Of a DNA stretch of 64,000 nucleotides, positions 24,221 through 34,545 are shown piece by piece. The notes beneath the pieces are model-generated. The model did not search any database. It worked only from the letters and a program-made list of their open reading frames with translations, and had not been told where the DNA came from. The stretch's first letter is position 1. Every line of letters starts with the position of its first letter. The stretch comes from Gonocerus acuteangulatus. Lineage: Eukaryota > Arthropoda > Insecta > Hemiptera > Coreidae. Made by a program: the position numbers and the translations under genes. Location of the stretch: contig OX328123.1 of NCBI GenBank assembly GCA_946811695.1, positions 149,514,729 through 149,578,728 of the forward strand. The letters are read 5' to 3'.

Positions 24221-24688
24221 CGTCGCTTTATTGTAAAAATTATGCTTTGAGTCTTTTGTGTAGAGAACTGTAGTCCGTAAGTAGCGCTCCAATTCTCTAG
24301 CCTATTTATCGTCCTTTGGATAGACTCTGCGGCATTTTCTAGATCTTTAGTTCGAATATAGATAAGCAAATCATCCACATACAGGCAATATTTGACTGGG
24401 GGAGTAATATGCTCACGGACGGTGTCCATAGCTATTTTGAATAGCGTCGTGCTTATTACACTACCTTGGGGCACTCCGTTTTCCTGAGTGAATACATTAG
24501 AAAGAGCTGTACCCATTTTAACTCGGAATGATCTATTCGAAAGGAAATTTAATACGAAATTGAAAAAGTTTCCCCGAATATTCCATTCTCCTAGTTTTGA
24601 TAGGATAGCTCGGTGCCAAACTATATCATAAGCCTTTTCGGTATCAAAAGAGACGGCTAAAACAGATTCCTTAGAGATAAAGGATTCC
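24221..24688 (-). pseudogene. I-superfamily LINE, reverse transcriptase core (5' half of the interrupted copy)
   Basis: Minus strand. VSFDTEKAYDIVWHRAIL (catalytic Asp block), NFLSNRSFRVKMG, QENGVPQGSVIST and the catalytic CLYVDDLLIYI are all present in one open frame. It ends in TQKTQSIIFTIKRR, immediately before the mariner TA at 24219. Removing the mariner and one TA joins it in frame to the segment starting at 17973, so these two pieces are one LINE copy. The upstream side stops at 24688, where unrelated HINE-like sequence begins, so the endonuclease and N-terminal RT are missing. Confidence 0.9.
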
Positions 24689-24841
24689 AATGGTCCGATT
24701 TTGATGAAATTTGGTACAAAAATCTTTCGTCTAATTTGAAAGGTCAAGTTCGTTAACCAGCAGAATCTGCCCACTGGAAGATGGCGTTTGGGGCGAAATT
24801 CGCGCGCAAAAAAAAAAAAAAATCGTAACGCTTACGTTTTA
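24689..24841 (+). mobile_element. short HINE-like body fragment
   Basis: GGTCCGATTTTGATGAAATT through AAGGTCAAGTTCGTTAACC, CCCACTGGAAGATGGCG and GGGCGAAATTCGCGC to TCGTAACGCTTACG. This is the conserved block right of the TA tract. It is fused directly to the truncated LINE end at 24688. Confidence 0.8.
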
Positions 24842-25420
24842 ATTCTCAGCTCCAAAGGCCCATTGGACGGAACGCTCGCTCACATATCGACTATTTTTTG
24901 ATGCAGAATCACCAGAAAAAAATGGACCAAATCGGTGACCCCATCACTGCATACTCCCTTTGTCAGCCTATTCATCCTGTCAGCCCTTATCACATTACTG
25001 CTAGTTCTTACACCTTTGTCCATCCCCAACAACGTAAGGGCAAATGGTGAACAGAACATTTTTTTTTTTTATTTACACTAATAAAATATATTGCCCGACT
25101 CGCGGGAAATTCATCATGCACGTTTCATGACTTCTTATCCTTGTTGTCTTTTGGAAAGCATGGAGTAAGTGTAATTAGTAATTTTGAAGCATGGAATAAT
25201 TGTACTTAGTATTTTGTAAACCATTTCTCGTGAAACTTTGATAGTAAGTGTGATTTAGGCGCCATTATGTACTAAAAAATTGCAGTAGTGGAAATTACTC
25301 ACTCGGCCTTATCGATTTCTACTCAAAGAACTCTGTTGGTTTCTCTTTTACAGACAAACAAAAAATTATGTTTCATTTTAAGTATTTTGTTTTACAAGCA
25401 AATTAATTTTACTGCTAAAA
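24842..25420. other. non-coding, one weak HINE-like trace
   Basis: Around 25083, GCCCGACTCGCGGGAAATTC resembles a diverged minus-strand lineage A 3' end. The rest is AT-rich and unrecognised. Confidence 0.4.
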
Positions 25421-25556
25421 TCTATATATATAAAAATCACGTGTCTGTTTTTCTGTTTGTTTGTTCCTTATACAAATCCACACCGTTTGACCAATTTGGA
25501 CCAAACTTGGCACACATGTACTTCTTGATACGGGAAATCTCCTAGGCTAGGTCAAA
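25421..25556 (+). mobile_element. Helitron-type 5' terminal fragment
   Basis: It starts TCTATATATATAAAAATCAC after an A, then GTGTCTGTTTTTCTGTTTG and TTCCTTATACAAATCCACAC, and ends near CTCCTAGGCTAGGTCAAAAT. The same sequence in the opposite direction ends at 13457 and, in a variant, at 10801. A TC start after A fits Helitron 5' ends. There is no 3' end here. Confidence 0.65.
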
Positions 25557-25730
25557 ATAGTCAAATTTCGAAATTTGGTCAAAAGGTCAAAAGTTTTGTT
25601 CAAGAAAAATTGGCTACACTGAACCATTCATATTCTGGCAGTCATTTTGAATAATGTCTCAAATTTATTTGTTGATGTTCTTGATAATTAGAATAACTCG
25701 AACTCATTGATGACTTTACATCATTATATA

Positions 25731-25780
<50 letters not shown>

Positions 25781-28273
25781 CTTTTAGGCTTCACAGTTCG
25801 GAAGTAACGAGTTCCAAATTGTTAATTAAAGAAGAGTGAATTGTTCAAAAATAGTAATTTTCTTTCCAGTGTTGCCTAGGTGGAGATTAGCAAGCTAAAA
25901 AAAACTTTCTTCTTTTTTTGCGAAAAGTTTTTCTTTTGCGAACAAAACTTTTCAGTTTTAACCTTTGTATGTTTATCTAAATTATAGCCGTATATTCTCA
26001 AGATTTGGACAAGTAATATCATATAAGATCAATTTTATTAATTTCTGATGAAAATGTAGAGCAACACTGAGCCCCTAGAAGCCATTAACTATTATCCTTT
26101 TTTTTAAGTTTGGTTTGTTTATCTAATTTCCAAAACTTTTTAGTTTTAGTAAAATATTAGTGTTTACCTAAATTATAGCCTTATATTCTTAAAATTTTGA
26201 CTAATATATATTAATAAGTAATTTCAAATATTAAGTTTTTGATCTGTTGAAAAATGTTGTGATTATCTAAATTACAACCTTATATTCTCAGATTTTGGAT
26301 TAATATCATATATTAGTAAGTAATTTGAAATATTAAGTATTTGATCTGTTGATTTGGAGTTTCCCGTTTGTTTTCCATAGTTAATTTTTTTGTGAATTGC
26401 ATTTTATCTCATGCATTTGCTTAACATAAACTATGTCTTCAACATTAACCCATTAACCTGCACAGAACTTTAATAATTTAAATACTTTTAGTTCTTTAAC
26501 GTACCACCTAAAATCATCTATGTGTGACATGATATTTAAACATTTGGGTCATTCCATGTCAAATCAACCCAAAAAAATAGGATTTGACATCCATGATCTC
26601 AGATTTTAATGAAACTTGGCATGTTCATTCCTTTCATGGATATAAGTAAGAATATAAAATAGTTTTTGTCAATCTCAAATAGTTTAATTTCATGCCCTGC
26701 ATGATTTAATCATCGATTGGACAAAAGAAGTGCACTTAGTTCTAGAATATAAATCATACCTATCGACCAATGTTGATGACATTTTCTATGACAATACTTC
26801 AATAAATATGGAAGCCAGAAAAAAAAATAATGTAAGCATAAAGTTATTACAAATGTTCTGAAAAAATCCTGAAGTGTTAAAATGCATTTTGTAAAAATTA
26901 AATATGGCGTTCCACACTAAGTGGAATATCATCAAACGATAAAAAGAAAATCACTAACATAGTTTTTTATTATTATTCCAAAAGGTATACACTATCACAT
27001 GAAAAAATAAAATGTATGGTTTTTTCACTCTTTAATTTTTTTCCCCGTTAAATACAAAAAATTGTTCAATTAAAATTTTAGCTAACAATATATTATTTTT
27101 TATAGTACAGCGATTTAATTTTAAAAACTATAAAAAATAACCCAAAGCTATTCAGAATGAAAACTACATGTACAAAACATTCATTACTTCAGTGAAGGGT
27201 TTGCTGGGCAATATAAAATGAAATACAGCTTAATTTTTATCACATGTAACTGCACACCAGTAACTAACATTAAAATTTGAAATATTAAGTTTTTGATCTG
27301 TTAACTTGCTGGTTTCAGTTCGTTTTCCATAGTTGAATTTTTGATTTGCGAATTGCATTTTATCACATGCATTTGCTTAATATAAACTATGTCTTTAACA
27401 GTAACCCATGGACTGTCCGAACTTATGAATGAATGAATATTTTCCTAAAAATTTACAATTTTACAGCAAGGAGTCTACCACATTTGATTAAGATTAAATA
27501 CTAATAAGAAATAAATATAGAAGCACTGCAAAATAAAACTAAACAAAATACTAAATATTTACACTATGAACTTGTTTTACTTGAAGAGAAAAAATAAATA
27601 AATGCCCTACTTATAGAATCTTGACTGTCCGAACTTATAGCAGGCTCAATATCTACTTGGCTCATACGGAGAATTGTAGTGTTTGTCATTAAACTAGATG
27701 CAACATTAGCAAACTGTACTGAGTTTTTTACATTTTTAGTTTCAGATTTGCTCATAACTTCCATTAGAGACCAAGGATTTTACTCTTTCTCCCACCCTAT
27801 CTACTACACGTTTGTCATGAGCTGTAGTAAAATATTTCTGCTAAAACTTTTTGTGAAATTTTTCTGAATGCATGTAAAGCAATCTTGACATATATTTATT
27901 TTTAAACTGAGACAATGGATTATTACTGTAAATAATTTCATTTTGACAAATCATAATTTTTTATTGTTATATCATATAATCTTATCAAAAGTGCGTATAC
28001 AGAATTCATACCTTTATGTTTAGTATCGGAACAAATGAGAAAAGTAGTGCATTTGTTTTTGAAAAATAATGCTGCTGTAAATAATTGAACAGTTTCTCAG
28101 GACCACAATCCTGATTGAATTCTGTTTTAACAATCGCAAGAATAAGCCATTGCAAGAACGGACGTTTTCTTTTCATTAATCAGTTATTTTATTTTATTTA
28201 ATTCATTTATATTCATTCTTTTTTTTTATTTCTTTCACCTAATTTCTAATTTTGATATTATAATTTGTTTCTT
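25557..28273. other. AT-rich region with a duplicated segment and no recognised gene
   Basis: It includes a (TA)n tract (25737-25776), an imperfect direct repeat (26326-26458 and 27279-27411) and the sequence GGGTCATTCCATGTCAAATC at about 26547. A minus-strand open frame of 66 codons (27564-27764) shares the word GACTGTCCGAACTTAT with a site at 27414 and resembles no known protein. Confidence 0.5.
26326..27411 (+). repeat. imperfect direct repeat of about 130 bp, units 953 bp apart
   Basis: 26326-26458 and 27279-27411 share TTTGAAATATTAAGT, TTTGATCTGTT, TTTTCCATAGTT, GCATTTTATC and CATGCATTTGCTTAA...TAAACTATGTCTT. A shorter copy of the beginning lies at about 26224-26260. These could be long terminal sequences of an old element or a segmental duplication. 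No coding sequence between them was recognised. Confidence 0.65.
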
Positions 28274-28289
28274 TTTCAATATTATTATT

Positions 28290-28415
28290 TTTTTTTTTGT
28301 GTGTGTGTTTAACGGCGCATCTACAACTTGGCCATTAGCGCCGGGCTATCTATAGGTTGCCACCCTTTTATAATGCCAACAGCACGTGGTCGGTCATCCA
28401 TTCAGGTACTGACCA
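28290..28415 (-). mobile_element. 5'-truncated 5S-headed SINE with a 16-bp target duplication
   Basis: On the minus strand it starts within the 5S-like head (GGTCAGTACCTGAATGGATG, then ACCACGTGCTGTTGGCAT). It continues through AAAAGGGTGGCAACC and GATAGCCCGGCGCTAATGG, and ends ATGCGCCGTTAAACACACAC with an A-rich tail. It is flanked by TTTCAATATTATTATT at 28274-28289 and again at 28416-28431, a perfect 16-bp duplication. This is the signature of LINE-driven insertion with 5' truncation. Confidence 0.9.
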
Positions 28416-28636
28416 TTTCAATATTATTATTACTATTTTTATTTGTATTATAATAGTTGCTATCATTACACTATCATATTTCTCTATTTTAATATTATTA
28501 TTATTATACTTTTAAAATTCAGGAAAAAAATATAAAAAAAGTGTATATTACTTTGATTGTAATGCAGGGAGTATTGGAAGATGGAACCTGCAGAATCTAA
28601 ATGAACTCCCTCTAAATAAACTCCCCCCAAGCCATT

Positions 28637-28960
28637 CAATTTGTTCCTCATATAAATCCACAGCTTTATAAATATATATAAATCCATGAGCGATTTTGAA
28701 CAAACTTTGCACACAGGTAGGGGTTGATATGGGGAGTGTCATAGGCTAGGTCAAAATCATCTGTCAGCTGTCTGTCTGTCTTTATTTTCCTTATACAAAT
28801 CCACACCGTTTGACCAAAGTTGACCAAACTTTGCACACAGGTAGGGGTTGATACGGGGAGTGTCATAGCCTAGGTCAAAATAATCTACCAGCTGTATGTT
28901 TGTTCCTTACAACTATATAATATAAAGTTGGTGTAGCATGGCACACTGGGTAACAGCTAG
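28637..28960 (+). mobile_element. Helitron-type 3' terminal fragment with two repeat units
   Basis: Two units of about 125 bp, each with GACCAAACTTTGCACACAGG-like sequence and GGGGAGTGTCATAG, are followed by GTGTAGCATGGCACACTGGG and TAACAGCTAG at 28951-28960, then T. CTAG is a CTRR Helitron 3' end followed by T. The stem-loop before it is short and imperfect. No 5' end is joined to it, and no coding sequence is present. Confidence 0.55.
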
Positions 28961-29021
28961 TCAATTATAAAAACAACGATTATTTCAAAACTTACAAAAA
29001 AAAACAAAAAAACCAAATGTA

Positions 29022-29196
29022 ACGAATTGTTCAAAGTAACAAAATCAACATTTTCGAGATTTTAAGCACTTATTTCTCCCTGTCCAAAAAGTCTGTGGAA
29101 CCGTTTTTGTAGAAAATTTAGTCACCTTTGGAACGATTACTTTCCACTTACTTCAATTTCATAGAAATATATATGCACAAATATAGGCACAACTAG

Positions 29197-29276
<80 letters not shown>

Positions 29277-29286
29277 CAAACACACA

Positions 29287-29324
<38 letters not shown>

Positions 29325-29476
29325 AACACACACACACACATTTGAAACGTCGTTATTTTCGTGGTCTATGGTTCAGAAACCTGAAAGTTTCTAGTCGGCA
29401 CTTCCGAATTGCGTCATTAGATCAAACTAATATGCAGGGTTCCTTCCTATGGAAGGAGGAAGAAAACACCCCAAAA
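29022..29476 (-). mobile_element. diverged HINE-like element, 5' half, with (CA)n instead of (TA)n
   Basis: Minus strand: the 5' end near 29476 (TTTCTTCCTCC...GGAAGGAACC hairpin), AGTGCCGACTAGAAACTTTC, then a (CA)n tract of about 140 bp (29200-29340) where other copies have TA. Body sequence follows (TTTAAGCACTTATTTCTCC at about 29048). The hairpin stem is kept though its bases differ from lineage A. No 3' end was found. Confidence 0.65.
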
Positions 29477-29987
29477 ATGAAAAAAAAAAAAAAAAAGTTC
29501 TAAGGAACCATACCAACTCATTCGACTTTCGAAAAGTGCTACTAATTTACATGGAAGTATATGATCGGTAACGCCAAATTTTTATGAATGTCGCCTCGGA
29601 TTCGCGTCACGGGGTCGAGGTAATAAGGGGTTTTACTCCCGCCGACGGGAGGAAACGAGATAAAATGCAATGTTTTGGATTTTGTATGATTGAAAAGGGC
29701 CGTTTTATCTTAAGCTCATTCAGTGTCCAGTCTAAAAATTATTCCAGCAAAAAGTCACAAATCCCAAATGCATTGTTTCTTATCGAGATAATTCACGCTT
29801 CCACGTTCTGTAGATATGTGCGTCAGTATTCAGCCTTTTTACCCAATCTATTCACAATAGATTTCTGATTATGCCGTTGCCAGTAAAATTCGTGGTAAGT
29901 GGAAGATGGACATTCGATATAATAGTAAAATTATTAATTTAGTAAAATAACTCAAGGAAATGAGAAACTTCTTAATAATAGTTTTTT
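29477..29987. other. non-coding, nothing recognised
   Basis: It contains an A-run near 29479-29496 and a 94-codon plus-strand frame (29584-29868) without recognisable similarity. GTGGTAAGTGGAAG near 29890 is a trace of HINE-like body. Confidence 0.4.
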
Positions 29988-30215
29988 CCCAGAGCATGCT
30001 TGCAAGAACTCGTTTTATAGGCTTCTTGGCCTAGGAAACCGAATGAAACCATTTTTAAAATTTTGTTCGATATCTGTAACCGTTTTCGATAAACCTTGAA
30101 ACACCTACTTTTCCAAACTAATTTTCAGTTTGTGTATTAAAAAACGATTAATTGAGTTGAAACTTGTTCCAGATGTTTGATATTCATCTAGTCTATGATT
30201 GATAAATTTTTACAT
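29988..30215 (+). mobile_element. HINE-like body fragment
   Basis: CTCGTTTTATAGGCTTCTTG, AACCGAATGAAACCATTTTT and GATATCTGTAACCGTTTTCG match the body at 13795-13990 closely. It ends where GATAAATTTT meets unrelated sequence. Confidence 0.7.
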
Positions 30216-30300
30216 CTGTCACTTCTCGCAGGAAATATATCTTCATATATCTATGTATATATCAGGTGTAAACGCACTCTTATTGCTCCTGATAGAAATA

Positions 30301-31564
30301 TACAGGGTATTTCAGGGTTAAGTGGCCAAACTGAAAATATGAACTAAGGTCCTCCAAACAAGAAAAGAATTTCCTCTGAAGGTATGTCCGCAAACGCTTA
30401 GGAGATATTCTCACCTAAAGATTTTCTTTGTTATGAATTATTTACGCTATACGAAACAAATCAAACCTATTTATTTGTTCTAACTACTTTATAATAAACA
30501 TTAAAATTCATATTAAATATTGTTCAAAGTAAATATTAGAATATTTTGGTGATAATCCATCTGCGAAGACTTAAATATTACGCCAACTACAGTATGGAGA
30601 ACTCATATTGCAGATGGACCTCATCCAAATCATTATCAACGGGTACAAAATTTCGGTGAAGAAAAAAATTTTCAGATTGGTACTTAAATCATGTTGAGCT
30701 TAATCCACAATTTTCAGAAACAAATTCCTTGGACAGAAGAAGAGGTATCTCTTCTTCGCAAGAAGAGGTATCTTCAATCAGAAAAATAATCACCTCTGGT
30801 CCCAGAAAAATCCCCATGCATTCGTGAGTATCATTTTCAGCATCAGTTCAGTGCAATGTGTGGTTGGGGATACTACACAATATTTTAATAGGTCCGCATT
30901 TCTTGACGCCTCGACTCAATGCGGGAACATTTCTTAAATTTCTGAATAATAATTCCTATGATTTAGTTGAACATATTTTAGTACAACTGAAAAGGGACAT
31001 GAGCTGGAATTAGATGTTTGTCCTGCACATTACGGAAGAGTTCCCCGACAATGGCTAAATGTTATCACATAAATGTCCCAATCAATGGATTGGCCATGCA
31101 GGGCCAGTGGCTTGGCCTGCACGCTCTCCAGACCTGAGACCACTGGGTTTTATTGTTTGGTGTGACATTAAACAAAAAGGTTTTGCAAGGCCGGTGACTG
31201 ATCTTAATTCCTTACGAAGAAGGATAATTGAATCTTGCATAACAATTACACACATCCAGTGCCGTTCTGCCACTGCTGCTGTTGAAGAGAGATGCCGAGC
31301 CTGTCTTAATGCTCAAGACAATACCTTTGAGCAATATTTAATATGAAGTTAATTTTTAAGTTTAATTAATAAAGTATTTGGAACAAATAAATAAGTTTTA
31401 TTTATTTAATAGGCCTAAGTAATTCATAATAATGAAAATCTTTAGGTGTGAATTACTCTTAAACAAAGCGTTTGCGGACATACCTTCAGAGGAAATTTTT
31501 TTCTTGTTTTGAGGTCCTTAGTTCATATTTTCAGTTTGGCCAGTTAACTCTGAAACACCCTTTA
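30301..31564 (+). mobile_element. Tc1/mariner-superfamily transposon with about 130-bp inverted terminal repeats
   Basis: The left end TACAGGGTATTTCAGGGTTA and the right end ...TGAAACACCCTTTA are inverted copies. The match continues for about 130 bp on each side (GGCCAAACTGAAAATATGAA, CCTCTGAAGGTATGTCCGC, CACCTAAAGATTTTC). TA lies at both borders. Inside is a decayed transposase (30545-31346). Another repeat, ATCAGRTGTAAACGCAC, occurs outside both ends (30262 and 31637), so the host site may itself be repetitive. Confidence 0.85.
30545..31346 (+). pseudogene. Tc1/mariner-like transposase remnant
   Basis: Plus strand, in shifting frames: HPNHYQRVQNFGE-type sequence (about 30620), NNHLWSQKNPHAF (about 30790), RLNAGTFLKFLNNN (about 30915) and a C-terminal frame with QWIGHAGPVAWPARSPDLRP followed by LG. 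In related transposases the last block reads RSPDLNPLDF, and the second Asp is the likely third catalytic residue; here it is Gly. Stops and frameshifts interrupt the rest, so the copy is dead. The class is the IS630-Tc1-mariner type often annotated Tc3- or Mos1-like in arthropods. I cannot set the exact DDxD/E subgroup. Confidence 0.82.
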
Positions 31565-32164
31565 TATCTCAGACATAAATTGTTTGCAGCTTACATTATT
31601 TAAAATTTCTGTCTGATATAAATATCCTGCAATAACTATCAGATGTAAACGCACCCTAATGCTTCTTACTCCGTCAGTGACACGACTGATCTTAACGATA
31701 CGTATTGTAATATATTTCTCAAAGGATTTTAATAAATTTTCCTTCTTCCTTTATTTACAAGAATAATTGTATTTTTCTTGATCTGTCATTAATATAATTA
31801 GTCCTAATAGTTCAGTATTTCATCTAATAGACACCACAAATTATGTTATTTAATTTTCTTTGGTCGGTTATTTACTCGATTGATTCTGACAGTAGATTAC
31901 TTAACGTAATAGACCTAATAACATATAATATTCCTTGTTCCGTTATTAATATGATTGATAGTAATGTGAGAGTACTGACCCTAATAGTATATTTCGATTG
32001 TAAACGAGATTGTAAGGTTGGACTCCAGCTGTTCCTACACTGTTTTCAGCTTAGATCCTGGGGCGTGAGGTAGTTAGTGCTAGGCATTCGTCAAGGCTGC
32101 TAGAGTCTACCAGTCCTTTGTTCCGGAAGGAAAAACATACCGTTTATTTGTCTTCACATCATAA

Positions 32165-32165
<1 letters not shown>
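31565..32165. other. AT-rich non-coding stretch
   Basis: No gene was recognised. CAGATGTAAACGCACCC at 31640 repeats a motif seen left of the transposon at 30264. Confidence 0.5.

Positions 32166-32231
<66 letters not shown>
32166..32231. repeat. (TA)n microsatellite
   Basis: About 32 TA units, lying where the outer HINE-like element (from 32546) would have its TA tract if the SINE-like insert at 32245-32545 is removed. Confidence 0.9.
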
Positions 32232-32234
<3 letters not shown>

Positions 32235-32244
32235 AAAAAAAATC

Positions 32245-32545
32245 TTCTAACAGGCCACAGACCTGATGAATGCTGATGAAATGGTGTAGACGTTTCTGAC
32301 TCACGACCATACGGCACACCCGGGAAATAGTGTTGTCATAGCTAAACTCCGGCCGCTCGTTCCCTTTTCAGGCACCCATTAAAAGTAATGAAAGACTGTG
32401 TGGGCCTAGGGACGGTATGGGGTCCCGAATCCATCCCGACACTAGAAGATTAAATGTATAGTCCATGCTCAAGTTTTGATCTCAGCTACTCCAAAGTATC
32501 AGACTAGTACTCTTTCACAGAACTAACCGTGCCTCTCTCCAAGGC
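32245..32545 (-). mobile_element. interspersed SINE-like repeat, family 3
   Basis: A segment around CTCCGGCCGCTCGTTCCC...CAGGCACCCATTAA...TGGGCCTAGGGACGG recurs at 45822-45915. On the minus strand the beginning (GGCACGGTTAGTTCTGTGAA near 32540) looks vaguely like a tRNA box A region, but box B is poor. A short interspersed element is likely; its origin is uncertain. Confidence 0.45.
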
Positions 32546-32808
32546 TCAAAATGGTGCGACTTTAATGAAATTTGGCACAAAAATCCTTCGTAAAATATGA
32601 AAGGCCGAGTTCGTTAGCCGGCAGAATCCGTCTGGAACACTGTTTTCGGGGCACATTTCGCGCAAAAAAATGATAACGCTTACGTTTCGAGTAATATGGT
32701 TGCAGGTACACTTTTCAAACGTAGAAAAACTAGAGAAATCATATCCAAGGTGACATCTTTAACCGTTTTCGAGAGAAAAGGAGAAAAGTTCATACAATTG
32801 GTTTTCTA

Positions 32809-32920
32809 GCCAACGGCCATAGCCACGTTGAATGCACCGGTTCCCATAGATCACCGAAGTTAAGCAACGTCGGGCGTGGCCAGTACCTGAATGGGTGACC
32901 GATCATGTGCCGTTGGCATT
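32809..32920 (+). rRNA. 5S rRNA-like sequence (SINE head, not a functional gene)
   Basis: GCCAACGGCCATA...CCACGTTGAATGCACC, GATCACCGAAGTTAAGCAAC, GTCGGGCGTGGCCAGTACC and GAATGGGTGACC follow the 5S rRNA order nearly base for base, including the internal control regions. About 8 nt are missing before the 3' GCCGTTGGC, where a 5S gene has CCTGGGAACACCGCG. At 112 nt instead of about 120, with SINE body attached, it should be annotated as a 5S-derived SINE head. Confidence 0.9.
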
Positions 32921-32999
32921 AGAAAAGGGTGGCAACCTGTACATAGCCCGGCGTTAATAGCCAAATTGTTGATACGCCGTTAAACACACACACACAAAA
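32809..32999 (+). mobile_element. 5S rRNA-headed SINE, full length
   Basis: The 5S-like head (32809-32920) is followed by AGAAAAGGGTGGCAACCTG, CATAGCCCGGCGTTAATAG and TACGCCGTTAAACACACAC, ending in ACACACAAAA. The flanking sequences TTGGTTTTCT (left) and TTTGTTTTCT (right) look like a target duplication of about 10 bp with one mismatch. Such elements are copied by RNA polymerase III, using the internal 5S promoter, and inserted by a LINE. The truncated relative at 28290 shares head, body and tail. Confidence 0.88.
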
Positions 33000-33342
33000 T
33001 TTGTTTTCTTAACTGATTATCGGTTTCAGTATGCAGAAACGATTGATTTAGTTGAAAATAGCTCCAGACGTTTGAAATTAATCTAAACTAAGATATTTAA
33101 ATTTTATTTGCGTTCGGAGTTAAGGCAAGTCTATAAAAAGCAAACTGTACTAACAGACATGTAACGTTTTGAGACTTTATATATGTTCCTAAATATTTCA
33201 AACATTATTGGGGAAGCGTGTTAATTGAAAGATAATTAAATTCTTTATAAGAAAGGTTCTACAGCAATTCTTGATCATTCATCGCCATTAGGAGAAAGTG
33301 CTTAAAACATAGGAAGTGTTAGTTTAGTTAGTGTACCTCAAT

Positions 33343-33482
33343 TTTTAGCGCGGTTACTCCCTATCTCCATAGGGAGAACCCGCTTATGAGGTTGACGCAA
33401 TCCGGAAGTGCCGACTAAAAACTTTCACGTTTCAGACCCTATAGATCACGAAAATATAGGTGGCTAAAATTTGTATATATAA

Positions 33483-33516
<34 letters not shown>

Positions 33517-34258
33517 ATATATATGCATATATTTATATATATGCTTGTCTGTTCGCTCTCTAGCAAGCTCAAAAATGGTCCGATTTTGACGAAATTTGGT
33601 ACAAAAATCTGTCGTCTAATTTGAAAGGTCAAGTTCGTTAACCAGCAGATAGTGTTTGGGGCGAAATTCGCGCAAAAAAAATCGTAACGCTTACGTTTTT
33701 GAGTTCATATGCTTGTAGGTACTTGTTTTATAGGTTTCTTAACATAAAAAAACGAATGAAACCATTTCGAAGGCGATATCTTTAGCCGTTTCTGAGATAA
33801 GTGGAATCAATGGTTTTGTAAGTCATTATTTTTTTTTGTGAGTGCTTAGAATCGCGGGATTCAATTGAAATATTTTCTAAATCTTGGAAATTAGTCCCAA
33901 CTAAGATGTTTAAATTTTGGTTATATTTGGATATAAGGAAGTATGCGATATAAGAAAGTTACCGTTATTTCTTATTTTATAGAAAGATTTAACCCACGAC
34001 AGAATGAAATTTGATTTGCCATGAAGCACATATTTACAGTTGATTATAACAGTAAAGCGAATTTGCTAGTAAAACTAGTAAACTAAAGAGTAAGTACGCT
34101 TTCAGTACATAATTGTATTGACTTATACAGATTAAGAATTATCCGCTTCTGTGTAAGTTGACTACTGTCAGTTTCCTGTGATTTGTGATGCTAATCTATT
34201 CCATTTCTTCGAGATGTCACCGCGCTAAGATGACGCAGTTCCTGCGAGTCGGACTTTT
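33343..34258 (+). mobile_element. complete short HINE-like element, lineage A
   Basis: 916 bp. The 5' end is TTTTAGCGCGGTTACTCC, with hairpin CTCCCTA / TAGGGAG. The leader has GCAATCCGGAAGTGCCGAC, then a (TA)n tract (33472-33545), then GGTCCGATTTTGACGAAATT. The body has one internal repeat. The 3' end is ACCGCGCTAAGATGACGCAG, hairpin, then AGTCGGACTTTT. It lies in a T-run of the outer element (CCTCAATTTT / AATTTTTTTTAACTT), with no duplication beyond T's. Confidence 0.88.
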
Positions 34259-34545
34259 AATTTTTTTTAACTTAAATTTAGGAATAAAATGAGTATTTTA
34301 ATAAAACTAGGTCAGAAAATGTTACGAATAGTATTTTGGAAGAAAGAACGTTGGGAAGGTGGGGGAGTCATTTCCTCTTAGGATACTGTAAGTCTCATGT
34401 TGTGGCACCTAAGATCTTGCTTCTTGTTGAGATTTTATTTCATACTTTTCCCGAAAGATCAAAATCATTTACTAATATCACATGGGATACGAAAGGAAAA
34501 ATGCTAAGATTATGCAGTTCCTTTGAGTCGGACTTTCTTATTTTA
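34259..34545 (+). mobile_element. older HINE-like element, right part with its own 3' end
   Basis: The body resembles 22870-23191. It ends with ATGCTAAGATTATGCAGTTC then CTTTGAGTCGGACTTTC, a decayed 3' terminus whose hairpin has lost pairing. It pairs with 32546-33342 around the inserted lineage A copy. Confidence 0.7.

Larger units (their letters stand above)
32546..33342 (+). mobile_element. older HINE-like element, left part (outer copy)
   Basis: It begins at the conserved block right of the TA tract (GGTGCGACTTTAATGAAATT, GGCACATTTCGCGC) and runs through the body to CCTCAATTTT at 33342. A 5S-headed SINE (32809-32999) and a younger lineage A element (33343-34258) interrupt it. The right part resumes at 34259. 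Confidence 0.7.

Noticed and set aside
23115..24774. A fused mariner-LINE protein
   Set aside because: The proximity is due to insertion of mariner into the LINE at TA; the frames do not continue across the border.
27564..27764. Possible host exon (66 codons, minus strand)
   Set aside because: No splice context or family could be supported, and a 16-base word of it is repeated at 27414.
29137..29341. Cys-Val rich open frames on the minus strand
   Set aside because: They translate a (CA)n microsatellite.
32809..32920. A working 5S rRNA gene
   Set aside because: It lacks about 8 nt near the 3' end, is followed by a SINE body and tail instead of a T-run terminator, and lies between imperfect target duplications inside another element.
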